Positions 34,081-42,634 of a DNA stretch of 64,000 nucleotides are shown one piece after another. Below the pieces are notes generated by a model that was given only the letters and a program-made list of their open reading frames with translations, had not been told where the DNA came from and did not search any database. The position numbers and the translations under genes were made by a program. The stretch's first letter is position 1. Every line of letters starts with the position of its first letter. Origin of the DNA: JAOPZW01 sp963807305 (GTDB lineage: Bacteria; Actinomycetota; Thermoleophilia; Solirubrobacterales; Solirubrobacteraceae); NCBI GenBank assembly GCA_963807305.1, contig CAWEBN010000010.1, forward strand, positions 248,001-312,000, in the 5' to 3' direction.

Positions 34081-34920
34081 CTAGGCGACGCGGCGGGTGC
34101 GCGACGCACCGCCGCGGCGGCGGGCCTCCCAGCAGGTGTCGATGAAGTCGCCTATCTCGCGGGTGAGCCGGTCCGGATCGACGTGCAGCTCCAGGATCGA
34201 GCTGGCCTGCACGAGGCGTGCGCTCGGCAGCTCGGCGACGAGCGCGTCGGAGTCGCTGAACGGGTGGACGGGGTCGCGGGCGTGGCCGATGACGAGCGCC
34301 GGCGCCGCGATCTCGCGGCGCTGCGTCTTGTGCGGCGCCGTGCGGCCGAAGAACAGCCCGTGCAGGACCGCCGCGCTGGGCGCCGGGTCCTGGCGGACGG
34401 TGTCCAGGGCGACGTCGGCCAGCAGCGGCCCGGCCCCGCTCGGGACCAGTCGCGCGCCGCGGGCTGCCAGGCGCATCGCGCGCTCACCGAAGGTCAGGGC
34501 GATCATGAGCGGCGTGAAGGCGATGGCGCAGCCCAGCAGCGCATTGTCGAGCACGGGCATCTCGACGACCATGCCGCGCACGCGCTCGGGCGCGTGGACC
34601 GCGGCCTCGAGCGTCGCGTTCGCGCCCAGCGAGGTCCCGCCCAGCACCGCCTCGTCGACCTCGAGATGGTCGAGCAGGGCGATCATCTGCTGCCCGAAGA
34701 ACGGCATCGAGTAGCGCGTCATGTCCTGCGGGCGATCCGACCGCCCGTGACCGAGCAGGTCGAGCGTCACCACCCGGTTGCCGCGCTCGGCCAGGGCGCG
34801 CGCGAGCGGGCGGTGCATCTTCTGCGAGAGCAGCAGCGCGTGGACCAGGACGAACGTGCGCGGACCGTCTCCGTAGATCGTGTAGGCCAGGCGGCTGCCT
34901 TCGTGGCGGAAGAACGGCAT
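34081..34920 (-). CDS. Alpha/beta hydrolase
   Basis: Hydrolase of 279 residues with the usual fold. The oxyanion loop is VLVHALLLS, the nucleophile elbow is GGTSLGAN with the Ser, the acid is likely Asp in HARDPVHPFSDSD, and the catalytic His lies in SILELHVDPDRL near the C-terminus. DLLGHGRSDRP is the common strand-4 motif. The ATG at 34920 was chosen over an upstream in-frame start that reads into the divergent sigma-factor gene. Substrate unknown. Confidence 0.85.
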   Translation of the reverse strand: MPFFRHEGSRLAYTIYGDGPRTFVLVHALLLSQKMHRPLARALAERGNRVVTLDLLGHGRSDRPQDMTRYSMPFFGQQMIALLDHLEVDEAVLGGTSLGANATLEAAVHAPERVRGMVVEMPVLDNALLGCAIAFTPLMIALTFGERAMRLAARGARLVPSGAGPLLADVALDTVRQDPAPSAAVLHGLFFGRTAPHKTQRREIAAPALVIGHARDPVHPFSDSDALVAELPSARLVQASSILELHVDPDRLTREIGDFIDTCWEARRRGGASRTRRVA

Positions 34921-35011
34921 CCCGGTTGCGCAGGATAGTGGCCGGGCAGAACGGCTCCGCCAGCTTCCAACCCGTACCGGATGCGCGCGTTGGAAAGGAT
35001 GTGCTGGGACC

Positions 35012-36565
35012 TTGTCCACGGACGCATCACTCCCCACCACCGCACGCGGGCGGCCCCTCGGGCGGCCCCGATCGCGCCGGCGCTTTCCGCGCGGGCGCTC
35101 CGACGACGCCCTCGTCGCCCGTGTCCGCGCCGGGGACGAGCGTGCCTTCGAGCTGGTCTTCGACCGCTATCACCGCAGCCTGCTCGCCTTCTGCCGGCAC
35201 ATGCTCGCCAGCAACGAGGAGGCCGAGGACGCCCTCCAGCACACCTTCATGGCCGCCTACCGCGCGCTGCGGACCAGTGAGCGGCCGATCCGCCTCAAGG
35301 CCTGGCTCTACACGATCGCGCGCAACCGCTGCCTGTCGGTCCTGCGCGCGCGCCGCGAGCACGCGGCCCTCGACGACGGGCATGCCGCGAGCGACGGGCT
35401 CGCCGCGGACGTCGAGCGGCGCGCCGAGCTGCGCGGCCTGCTGGCCGACCTCGAGCAGCTGGCCGAGGAGCAGCGCGCGGCGCTCGTGCTCTTCGAGCTG
35501 GGCGACCACAGCCACGACGAGATCGCCGAGATCCTCGGCGTGCGGCGCGAGAAGGTGAAGGCGCTGGTCTTCCAGGCTCGCGAGTCGCTCGCCGGCTGGC
35601 GACGAGCGCGCGAGACACCGTGCGTCGAGATCCGCGAGCAGCTCGCGACGGCCCGCGGCGCGGCGTTCAAGCGTGCGACGCTGCGCCGCCACGTGGCGCG
35701 CTGCGAGGGCTGCGCGGCGTTCGAGGCGGAGGTCCGCCGCCAGCGCGTCGCGATGGCCGCGGCTGCTCCCGGTGGTGCCGACGGCGGGGCTGAAGGCGGC
35801 GATCCTGGGCGCCGCGGGCCTTTCCGCCGGCGGCGGAGGCTCCCTGGCCGGGCTGGGCGGCGCGGCGAAGGGCGTCGCGGCCAAGACCCTGCTGTGCGCC
35901 GCGGTGGCCGGAAGCGCCGGGAGCGCGGGGTACGTCGCGGTGCGCGAGGTGGAGCTGCACGACGCGCGCGGGCCCGTGGCGGCGACCGCCTCGGATGCTT
36001 CGCCAAGGGCGGCCACGGCGGGGCGCGGGCGGTGAAGCCGAGCGTGAGCGCGCAGACCGCGGCGCCGGTCGTCGTGGCCGCGGCGGCGCCGGCGGCTGCG
36101 CCGGCGCGTCCCGCGGTGGCGAGCGACGCGCGCGGGCGCCACGGCAAGCACGAGGCGTGGATGCGGCGCGACGGGCGCCACCACCGTCACGGCGCCGGCG
36201 GCGGGCCGCGCCGAGCGGCGGCGACGGACGGCCGCGGGCGGGGCGGGGACTCGCAGCGAGGCGGTCAGCAGGGCGGGCGCGGTGGCGGCGGGCGCGGTGG
36301 CGGCGAGCGCGGCGGCTTCGGCCGCAGCGGCGCCCAGCCGGGGGACTCCGGGCGAGGCGGAACGGCCCAGCGCAAGCGCTTCGCCGATCGCGGCGGCTCC
36401 ACGCGGCCCGGCACCTCCGCCGAGCGCGGCAAGCTCCGCCGGCCACGGCGGGTCCGGCCAGCCCGGCGGCTCCGGCGCAGCCCGGCAGCTCGGCGCAGCA
36501 CATCGGCGGCCGCCGCCCGCGCAGCGCGCCCCGGCGCCGGGTCGCGGTCGGGCATCGAGGGGTAG
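35012..36565 (+). CDS. ECF-type sigma factor with Cys-rich anti-sigma-like segment; C-terminal part frameshifted
   Basis: The first 200 residues are an ECF sigma factor: region 2 with FDRYHRSLLAFCRHMLASNEE and EDALQHTFMAAYRAL, region 4 with EIAEILGVRREKVKALVFQARESL. Next is an anti-sigma-like H-x3-C-x2-C segment (HVARCEGC), so this may be a fused, membrane-tethered sigma factor. After about 35755 the frame turns Arg-rich and unnatural, while the next frame gives LLPVVPTAGLKAAILGAAGLSAGG and a membrane-like AAKTLLCAAVAGSAG segment. Near 36020 the original frame becomes sensible again (VKPSVSAQTAAPVVV), and another shift is possible near 36425. The compensating shifts suggest two single-base indels. 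The start is a TTG at 35012, and the C-terminal end is unreliable. Confidence 0.7.
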   Translation: MSTDASLPTTARGRPLGRPRSRRRFPRGRSDDALVARVRAGDERAFELVFDRYHRSLLAFCRHMLASNEEAEDALQHTFMAAYRALRTSERPIRLKAWLYTIARNRCLSVLRARREHAALDDGHAASDGLAADVERRAELRGLLADLEQLAEEQRAALVLFELGDHSHDEIAEILGVRREKVKALVFQARESLAGWRRARETPCVEIREQLATARGAAFKRATLRRHVARCEGCAAFEAEVRRQRVAMAAAAPGGADGGAEGGDPGRRGPFRRRRRLPGRAGRRGEGRRGQDPAVRRGGRKRRERGVRRGARGGAARRARARGGDRLGCFAKGGHGGARAVKPSVSAQTAAPVVVAAAAPAAAPARPAVASDARGRHGKHEAWMRRDGRHHRHGAGGGPRRAAATDGRGRGGDSQRGGQQGGRGGGGRGGGERGGFGRSGAQPGDSGRGGTAQRKRFADRGGSTRPGTSAERGKLRRPRRVRPARRLRRSPAARRSTSAAAARAARPGAGSRSGIEG

Positions 36566-36760
36566 GTGCCGGCCGGGGCGGTTCCTCGGCGGGCCGTCCT
36601 GCCTAACGGTCGTCCTGCGACCACAAGCGCAGGACAGCTCGCGCCGCTCGGGCGTACGGGCCCGCTTCCCTCGGTGACTGGCCGCGCAGCGCCGCCCGCC
36701 GAGACGGGCCAGGCGACAAGACGGGCCAGGCGCCGAGACAGGCCGCCCGGGAGCGGCAGC
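36566..36760. other. Intergenic DNA
   Basis: GC-rich stretch between the sigma factor gene and the convergent sugar transferase gene. GACGGGCCAGGCG is repeated near 36705 and 36720. No gene or clear terminator seen; the true end of the frameshifted sigma gene may extend to about 36606. Confidence 0.3.
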
Positions 36761-37363
36761 TCAGGAGTCGCTCGGCGGGTCGCGCCACGCAGGCGCCTCG
36801 CCGCGGTACAGGCCTTCGCCGCCGAAGACCATGCGGACGGTGAGCAGCAGGATGCGCAGGTCCAGGCGCCAGGAGCGGTGGTCGATGTACCAGAGGTCGA
36901 GCTCGATGCGCTCGTCCCACGGCAGCTCGGTGCGCCCGTTGACCTGCGCCCACCCCGTGATGCCCGGCTTGACCGCCAGGCGACCGCGCTGGCGCACCGT
37001 GTAGCGGTCGACCTGGACGGGGACGGTCGGGCGCGGACCTACGATCGCCATGTCGCCGCGCAGGACGTTGACCAGGTTGGGCATCTCGTCGAGCGATGTG
37101 CGGCGCAGCAGCCGCCCGACGCGGGTGATGCGCGTGTCGCCCTCGCTGACGGCCAGGCCGGCGCCCATGTGCTCGGCGCCGGTGACCATCGTGCGCAGCT
37201 TGAGCACGTCGAAGGCGCGGCCGTCCTTGCCCACGCGCCGCTGGCGGTAGATCGCGCTGCCGCGCGACTCCAGGCGGATGGCGACGATCGCCGCGAGCAG
37301 GAGGGGCGACGCCACGAGCAGGGCCGAGCCGGCCACGACCACGTCGAAGAGGCGGCGCGCCAT
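36761..37363 (-). CDS. Initiating polyprenyl-phosphate sugar-phosphate transferase (second copy)
   Basis: Membrane enzyme of 200 residues of the PglC/WcaJ-type family, without the long N-terminal domain. MARRLFDVVVAGSALLVASPLLLAA gives a re-entrant hydrophobic helix; IYRQRRVGKDGRAFDVLKLRTM, SLDEMPNLVNVLRGD with the catalytic Asp-Glu, VGPRP and GWAQVNGRTELPW follow. Its presence shows a second, separately initiated polymer. The ATG overlaps the upstream glycosyltransferase stop (ATGA). Confidence 0.9.
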   Translation of the reverse strand: MARRLFDVVVAGSALLVASPLLLAAIVAIRLESRGSAIYRQRRVGKDGRAFDVLKLRTMVTGAEHMGAGLAVSEGDTRITRVGRLLRRTSLDEMPNLVNVLRGDMAIVGPRPTVPVQVDRYTVRQRGRLAVKPGITGWAQVNGRTELPWDERIELDLWYIDHRSWRLDLRILLLTVRMVFGGEGLYRGEAPAWRDPPSDS

Positions 37364-38496
37364 CAGCGCGTGCCCTCCGGCGGGGCCCAGCCGGCCGGCG
37401 TGCCGTGGCGCAGGTAGTCCCACAGCCCGGCCGCCATCGAGGCGGTGGTGAGCACGTAGTAGCGGGCGACCAGCAATGCGCGCACGGGCACCACGCGCCC
37501 GGCGAGGGCCGCCACCAGCACCGCGATCTGCATCGCGAAGGTGGCGACGTAGACCCAGCCCTCGCCCAGGAGCAGCGCGTTGGCGGCCAGCGCAACGAGG
37601 TGCAGGAAGGGCGTCGCGTAGCGCAGCAGCCGGTGCGAGGCGACCATGAGCGCGTACAGCGGTGGATAGCCGCGTGGCGACAGCAGCCCGCCGCGCAGGA
37701 CGATCGGCCAGGCGTGGCTCATCATGCGCCGCTTGCGCGCGAACTCGCCCTCCACGGTGGGAACCATCTTCTCGACCGCCCGCGCTGCGGGGGCGTACAC
37801 CGCGCGCCACCCGCGCTTGACCACGTTGAACGGCAGCGACAGGTCGTGGCCCATGATCGGGTCGACGCGCAGGTACGCCTCGGGACGCACCGCATAGATG
37901 GCGCCGTTGCCTGCGGTGACCGACTGCAGCTGGGACTCGCGCGCCCGAATCGCCATCTCATAGCGCCAGTACAGGCCCTCCTGGTTCGTCCCGCCGTCGT
38001 TGAGGAAGCGCACCTGCCCGCAGGCGTAGCCGACGCGGTCGTCGGCGAAGGCCGCCGCCAGCGCGCGCAGGGCCCCGGTCTCCCAGAGCGCGTTGGCGTC
38101 GGAGAACGCCAGCAGCTGGCCGCCGGCGCGCTCGACCGCGGCGTCCTGCGCGCGCACCTTGCCGCCCCATGGCAGCTCGAGCACGACGTCGGCCCCTGCC
38201 GCCCGGGCGCGGGCGGGCGTGTCGTCGGGCGAGCCGTCGCACGCGACAATCACCTCGAGGCGCTCGGCCGGCCAGTCGAGCTCGCGCGCGTTGGCCACCT
38301 TCGCGGCGATGATGGGCGCCTCGCGGTGTGCGGCGATGACGAGCGACACCGACGGCTCGGCGCCGTCGGGCACGGCGGCGACGACGCTGCGCCCGCGGCG
38401 GAGGCGGCCGAGCAGCTCGAGCAGCAGCGGATAGCCGACCTGCGCGTACACGAGCAGGCCGGCGGCCGCCCAGAAGACGACGGCGACCGCGATCAC
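37363..38496 (-). CDS. Membrane family 2 glycosyltransferase
   Basis: Protein of 377 residues with an N-terminal helix (about 3-22) and several C-terminal helices, the layout of processive or membrane-embedded GT2 enzymes. SLVIAAHREAPIIAAKVANARELDWP, VIVACDGSPDDT and FSDANALWE (metal site) are the catalytic motifs. QLQSVTAGNGAIYAVRPEAY and later KRRMMSHAWP (in place of Q..RW) follow. The GTG start overlaps the stop of the upstream GT4 gene. It probably transfers or polymerises sugars at the membrane. Confidence 0.87.
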   Translation of the reverse strand: MIAVAVVFWAAAGLLVYAQVGYPLLLELLGRLRRGRSVVAAVPDGAEPSVSLVIAAHREAPIIAAKVANARELDWPAERLEVIVACDGSPDDTPARARAAGADVVLELPWGGKVRAQDAAVERAGGQLLAFSDANALWETGALRALAAAFADDRVGYACGQVRFLNDGGTNQEGLYWRYEMAIRARESQLQSVTAGNGAIYAVRPEAYLRVDPIMGHDLSLPFNVVKRGWRAVYAPAARAVEKMVPTVEGEFARKRRMMSHAWPIVLRGGLLSPRGYPPLYALMVASHRLLRYATPFLHLVALAANALLLGEGWVYVATFAMQIAVLVAALAGRVVPVRALLVARYYVLTTASMAAGLWDYLRHGTPAGWAPPEGTR

Positions 38497-39566
38497 CGCA
38501 ACAGCGAGTCGTAGAGCTCGAGGTGGGCGCGCGCGATCGCGTCCCAGCCGTGCACCTCGTCGGCCAGGCGCAGCGTGGCCATCGCCAGCGTGGCGCGGCG
38601 CGCGGGATCGGCGAGCAGGCTCGCGAGGGCGTCGTGCAGCGCCGCCGCGTCGCCGGGTACGACGAGCTCGGCCGCGCCGGCCGCCGCGACCTCCGGGAAG
38701 CCGCCCACATCGGTGAGGACCAGCGGCACGCCGAACCCCAGCGCCGTGAACAACACGCCGGACTGCTCGATCTCGCGGTAGGGCAGCACGGCGAGGTCGG
38801 CGCGGCGGAAGAGGGCCGCCGCCTCGCCCTCGCTGACGAAGCGCTCGACGAAGCGCACGCTGGGCGGCGCCGCCGCGCGCAGCGGCTCGGTGTCCATGCG
38901 GGGCGCGCCGACGATCCACAGCTCGGCGTCCTCGATCTCCTGCCACGCCTCGACGAGCACGTCGATCCCCTTGTACGGACGCAGCAGGCCGAAGCACAGC
39001 ACGACGGTGCCGTCGTAGTGGGGCAGCTCGGGCGGCAGCGGGGCGTCGCCGGCCGGGCGCAGGATCCCGTGAGGGATCACGTGCACCCGCTGGGGCGGCA
39101 CGCCGAGCTCGTCGACCAGCCGCGCGCGCCCGTGCTCGGTGTGCACGACGATCGCGTCCATGCGCTCGTAGAGCTGGCGCTGGGCGTCGACCTGGCCTGC
39201 GACCGGCTCGCGCGGGAGCACGTCGTGGGCGGTCATGACCCGCGGGCGGCTGTAGGCGCGCAGCAGGTGCTGGTCGAGCGGCTGCACCGCGAGCCACTGG
39301 AAGTGCACGACGTCGGCCTCGCGGCGCGACGCCCGCAGCATGTCGGGGACGTGCTGGGCCAGCCGGGCCCAGCGCCGGCCGCGACCCTTCGGCGCGAAGC
39401 GATAGAAGTCCTCGCGGACCGTGTAGCCGCGCGCCGAGGGCACCTCGCCGTGCGGGAAGGGCGCCGTGACGAGCTCGACCTCGACCCCCGCCTGGGCGAG
39501 CGCAGCGCACAGGGCGCGGTCGTAGGGCGGCGTGTAGGCAGCCGGATCGACGACGCTGACGCGCAT
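38493..39566 (-). CDS. Family 4 glycosyltransferase
   Basis: GT-B enzyme of 357 residues. DPAAYTPPYDRALCAALAQAGVEVELVT opens the acceptor domain. LCFGLLRPYKGIDVLVEAWQEI starts the donor domain, and the donor-site motif reads EIEQSGVLFTALGFGVPLVLTDVGGFPE, with E-x7-E modified. The ATG at 39566 lies only 7 bases from the divergent GT2 start, so their promoters overlap or lie inside the genes. Confidence 0.87.
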   Translation of the reverse strand: MRVSVVDPAAYTPPYDRALCAALAQAGVEVELVTAPFPHGEVPSARGYTVREDFYRFAPKGRGRRWARLAQHVPDMLRASRREADVVHFQWLAVQPLDQHLLRAYSRPRVMTAHDVLPREPVAGQVDAQRQLYERMDAIVVHTEHGRARLVDELGVPPQRVHVIPHGILRPAGDAPLPPELPHYDGTVVLCFGLLRPYKGIDVLVEAWQEIEDAELWIVGAPRMDTEPLRAAAPPSVRFVERFVSEGEAAALFRRADLAVLPYREIEQSGVLFTALGFGVPLVLTDVGGFPEVAAAGAAELVVPGDAAALHDALASLLADPARRATLAMATLRLADEVHGWDAIARAHLELYDSLLR

Positions 39567-39573
39567 GTGAGTC

Positions 39574-40527
39574 GTGACAATAGGCGTACCGGTGGCTGTC
39601 GAGCTCTCTTTCTGCGTCGTCAACACCGAGCAGCGCGAGCTGCTCGTGCGCTGCCTGGACGCCATCGCGGCCGAGCGCGAGGCGCTGCCCTTCGAGACCG
39701 AGGTCCTGGTCCTCGACAACGCTTCGGGCGACGGGTCGCCGGCCGCAGCCCGCAACCACGCGCTGGCGCCGGAGGTCATCGCGCTCGAGCGCCGGACGGG
39801 CAAGGGCGAGAACGACACTGCGCTGCTCAAGCGCGCGGGCGGGCTCTACGCGCTGCTGCTCAACGAGGACTCAGAGCTGCGCCCCGGCGCCGTGATGGCC
39901 CTGCGCGAGGCGCTCGAGGAGCGCGACGACGCGGCGGCCGCCGGCGCGCGCCTGCTGCGCCCGGACGGGAGCGTGCAGGCCAGCGCGTGGCGCTTCCCCA
40001 CGCCGGCGACCGCCCTCGTGGGGGCCCTGTTCCTGCACAAGCGCTTCACGGTCCAGAGCCGCGGGCAGCGCACCCGCAGGGTCGACTGGGCGCAGTCCGC
40101 CTGCCTGCTCGTGCGCACCGACGCCGCGCGCGAGATCGAGTGGTTCGACCCCGCCTTCTTCGTCTACTCCGACGAGGTCGACTTCTGCCGGCGCCTGCGC
40201 GACGCGGGCTGGCGCACGCTCTACGTGCCGGCCGCGGTCGCCATCCACCACGAGCAGCTCTCGACCGGCAAGGTGCCCGAGCGGCGGATCGTCGAGCTCT
40301 CGCGCAACCGCGACCGCTACATGCGCAAGCACCACTCCGCGGGCGCGGCGGCGGTGGTGCGCGTGCTCACCGCGTGGGCCTACGCGGTGCGCTCGCTTGC
40401 GGCACTCGCCCTCCCCGGCCACGACCCCCGGCGCTATTGGCGCCACGTGACGGCGACGCTGCGCCCGGACCGCGGCGAGGGGCTGCGCGAGGCCGCGGTC
40501 GAGCACAACCGCGGCCCGCGCCTGTAG
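39574..40527 (+). CDS. Family 2 glycosyltransferase
   Basis: GT-A enzyme of 317 residues. VEVLVLDNASGDGSP-like region near residue 46 (EVLVLDNASGDGS), the metal-type LLNEDSELRPGA near 95 and DPAFFVYSDEVDFCRRLRDAGW near 190 are the WbbL-type motifs. A second GTG start at 39592 is equally possible and would trim six residues. It ends three bases before the convergent lipoprotein stop. Confidence 0.85.
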   Translation: MTIGVPVAVELSFCVVNTEQRELLVRCLDAIAAEREALPFETEVLVLDNASGDGSPAAARNHALAPEVIALERRTGKGENDTALLKRAGGLYALLLNEDSELRPGAVMALREALEERDDAAAAGARLLRPDGSVQASAWRFPTPATALVGALFLHKRFTVQSRGQRTRRVDWAQSACLLVRTDAAREIEWFDPAFFVYSDEVDFCRRLRDAGWRTLYVPAAVAIHHEQLSTGKVPERRIVELSRNRDRYMRKHHSAGAAAVVRVLTAWAYAVRSLAALALPGHDPRRYWRHVTATLRPDRGEGLREAAVEHNRGPRL

Positions 40528-40530
40528 ATC

Positions 40531-41028
40531 TCAGTGCTGAAGCGCCTGGCCGGCCGGCGAGACGACCCACCACGGCGAGCCGAAGCCGTTGTTGCCCTGG
40601 CCGGTGGTCTGCCCGGGGGTCGTGTCGCCCGCGAAGTAGTAGAGCGGGTGGCCGGCATAGGTGACCTCGCGCGAGCCGTCCGAGCGCTTGGTGGTGCCGA
40701 GCAGCGACGCCTTGGCCTTCCCGCCGGCCTTCGGCGTGCTCGTCGTGGTCAGCGGGGGCCACGCCTGCGCGCAGGCGCCGTCACACGAGCTCTTCGAGCC
40801 GTGGTCGGCGTCCCACAGGTAGAGCGTGCGGCCCTTGGCGTCGACGAGGAAGGTCCCGAGCGAGCCCGTCCTGGTGTCGACGGCCGACACCGGCCGCGGC
40901 GAGCTCTTGGCGGTCGTGGTGGTCGTCGCGGCGCTGCTCGACGTGCCGGACGAGCCCGAGCTGCCGCAGGCGGCGAGCAGGAGCGCGCTGGCGAGGCCCA
41001 GCGCGGCGAGGCGGAACGGGCGGGTCAT
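40531..41028 (-). CDS. Secreted lipoprotein of the COG4315/Lipoprotein_15 type
   Basis: Protein of 165 residues. The signal peptide ends in the lipobox LLLAAC, so the mature protein should be lipid-anchored. A Ser/Thr linker precedes two copies of a short fold seen in this family: DAKGRTLYLWDADHGSKSSCDGACAQAWPP and VTYAGHPLYYFAGDTTPGQTTGQG. Its function is unknown. The ATG at 41028 follows AGGAG by 7 bases; a longer frame upstream is not needed. Confidence 0.88.
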   Translation of the reverse strand: MTRPFRLAALGLASALLLAACGSSGSSGTSSSAATTTTTAKSSPRPVSAVDTRTGSLGTFLVDAKGRTLYLWDADHGSKSSCDGACAQAWPPLTTTSTPKAGGKAKASLLGTTKRSDGSREVTYAGHPLYYFAGDTTPGQTTGQGNNGFGSPWWVVSPAGQALQH

Positions 41029-41137
41029 GGAGGTCTCCTGGGGTGTCGGGGAAGTGATGCCTTCCCTCACGACGACGCCCGCGCCCCGGCTCGTCCTTCC
41101 GCCCGCGGGGCCGCGCCAACCGGACCCGCGCACATCG

Positions 41138-42571
41138 TTAAGCCGCGCTTGAGACGAGCTCGCGGCGCAGGCGCAGCAGCTCGGGCGCGAGCGCGACCGG
41201 GATGGCCGCCAGGGCGAGCGTGCGCAGCGCGAAGCCGTCGACGCCGCTCGTGGGCAGCAGCAGCTCGCCCGCCACCGAGATCCCTCCCACGATCGCCACG
41301 ACGCGCGCCAGGCGCGGCCAGTCGAAGGGCACGGCGAACAGCCGCCGCGTGAGGATGTGCACGACGACGAGCATCGCCAGGTAGGCCGCGCACAGCGAGA
41401 TGCCCGCGCCGGAAGGGCCGAGCGGCCCGACCAGCAGCGCCAGGCCGAGGACGTTGACCGCCAGCCCGACGACCGCGGCGGGGAAGGTGCGCGTGGTGAC
41501 CTTCGCGCGCCCGGCGATGGTGACGAAGACGAGGAAGAGCCCGTACAGCGCCCACCCCAGCGCCACCCACGGCAGCGCCTTGTGCGCGGGGTAGAACGGG
41601 GCGGCGGTCAGCAGCCGCACGACCCAGCGCCCGAGCAGCGTCAGCCCCGCGACCACGAGCCCGGTGACGATGACGTACGCCGTCGTCACCAGCGCGTAGA
41701 GGTGGCGCGCCTCGTCCTCGTCGACGATCGAGTAGGCCAGCGGCGGCCAGGCGTACTGAAAGCCGCGCACCGCGACGATGACGAGCGTCGCGAGCTTGAC
41801 GGCCACCGCGTAGACGCCCGCGGCGGCCGGCGAGTCGGCGCGCAGCAGCCACGCGCGGTCGACGACGTTCAGCGCGAAGACCGCCGCGTCGGCCGGCACC
41901 GTCGGCGCCCCGAAACGCAGCATCGGGCCGAGCGTGCGCGGCGCGCGCAGGTCCAGCCCGACGCGGTGGCGCAATGCGAAGACCCATAGCCCCACGAGCA
42001 CGATCGTCGACGCCGCGTAGTTGCCCAGGACATAGCCGCGCGCGCCGCCGTCGAAGCCGACCACCAGCGTCACGGTGAGCACGACGGTGAGCACCACGTT
42101 GCTGACGCTCGCGATCAGGTACGTGCGCCGGCGCTCATCGACACGCAGCAGCGCATAAGCGATCTCGAGGTTCGTGAAGGCCCAGAGCCCGAGCACGCCG
42201 TAGGCCATGAGCGTCGCGTCGCGCGCGCCCAGCAACGCCCGCGACAGCGCCCCGGCGAAGACGACCGCCACGAGCGCCGCGACGGTGGTCGTGACGAGCA
42301 CGAAGGACGTCGTCCGGCGCGCCAGGCGATCGCGGCGCACGACGTCGTCGTCGTCGAAGTAGAAGCGCACGAAGGCCTCGCCGACGCCGAAGCGCAGGAC
42401 GATGCTGGCCAGGATGATCGCCGTGAGCAACGTCTCGGCGTAGCCCAACTGGGCCCTTGTCAGGTGGTGGGTGTAGAGCGGGAGGGTGAAGAGGGCGAGG
42501 AACCCCGCGACCAGGCTGGACGCCTGATAGGCGAGCCCCGACGTGGCGAGGCGCTTGAGGTAGCCCTGCAC
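41138..42571 (-). CDS. Wzx-type polysaccharide flippase (second copy)
   Basis: Integral membrane protein of 477 residues with about 12-14 helices. The start LATSGLAYQASSLVAGFLALFTLPLYTH is typical of the polysaccharide transporter family, and FGAPTVPADAAVFALNVVDRAWLL lies in the seventh-helix region. It moves the lipid-linked unit of the second locus across the membrane. The start at 42571 is a GTG with no obvious ribosome binding site. Confidence 0.87.
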   Translation of the reverse strand: MQGYLKRLATSGLAYQASSLVAGFLALFTLPLYTHHLTRAQLGYAETLLTAIILASIVLRFGVGEAFVRFYFDDDDVVRRDRLARRTTSFVLVTTTVAALVAVVFAGALSRALLGARDATLMAYGVLGLWAFTNLEIAYALLRVDERRRTYLIASVSNVVLTVVLTVTLVVGFDGGARGYVLGNYAASTIVLVGLWVFALRHRVGLDLRAPRTLGPMLRFGAPTVPADAAVFALNVVDRAWLLRADSPAAAGVYAVAVKLATLVIVAVRGFQYAWPPLAYSIVDEDEARHLYALVTTAYVIVTGLVVAGLTLLGRWVVRLLTAAPFYPAHKALPWVALGWALYGLFLVFVTIAGRAKVTTRTFPAAVVGLAVNVLGLALLVGPLGPSGAGISLCAAYLAMLVVVHILTRRLFAVPFDWPRLARVVAIVGGISVAGELLLPTSGVDGFALRTLALAAIPVALAPELLRLRRELVSSAA

Positions 42572-42634
42572 GGGCCGGGACGGTATCCGGTGCGCCGGTG
42601 CTCGCCGGGTGGGCGGTCAACTAGCCTGCGGCCG

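Noticed and set aside
36100..36560. Separate low-complexity gene after the sigma factor
   Set aside because: Composition is repetitive Gly/Arg and continuous with the sigma-factor tail once shifts are allowed; no independent start with a ribosome binding site.
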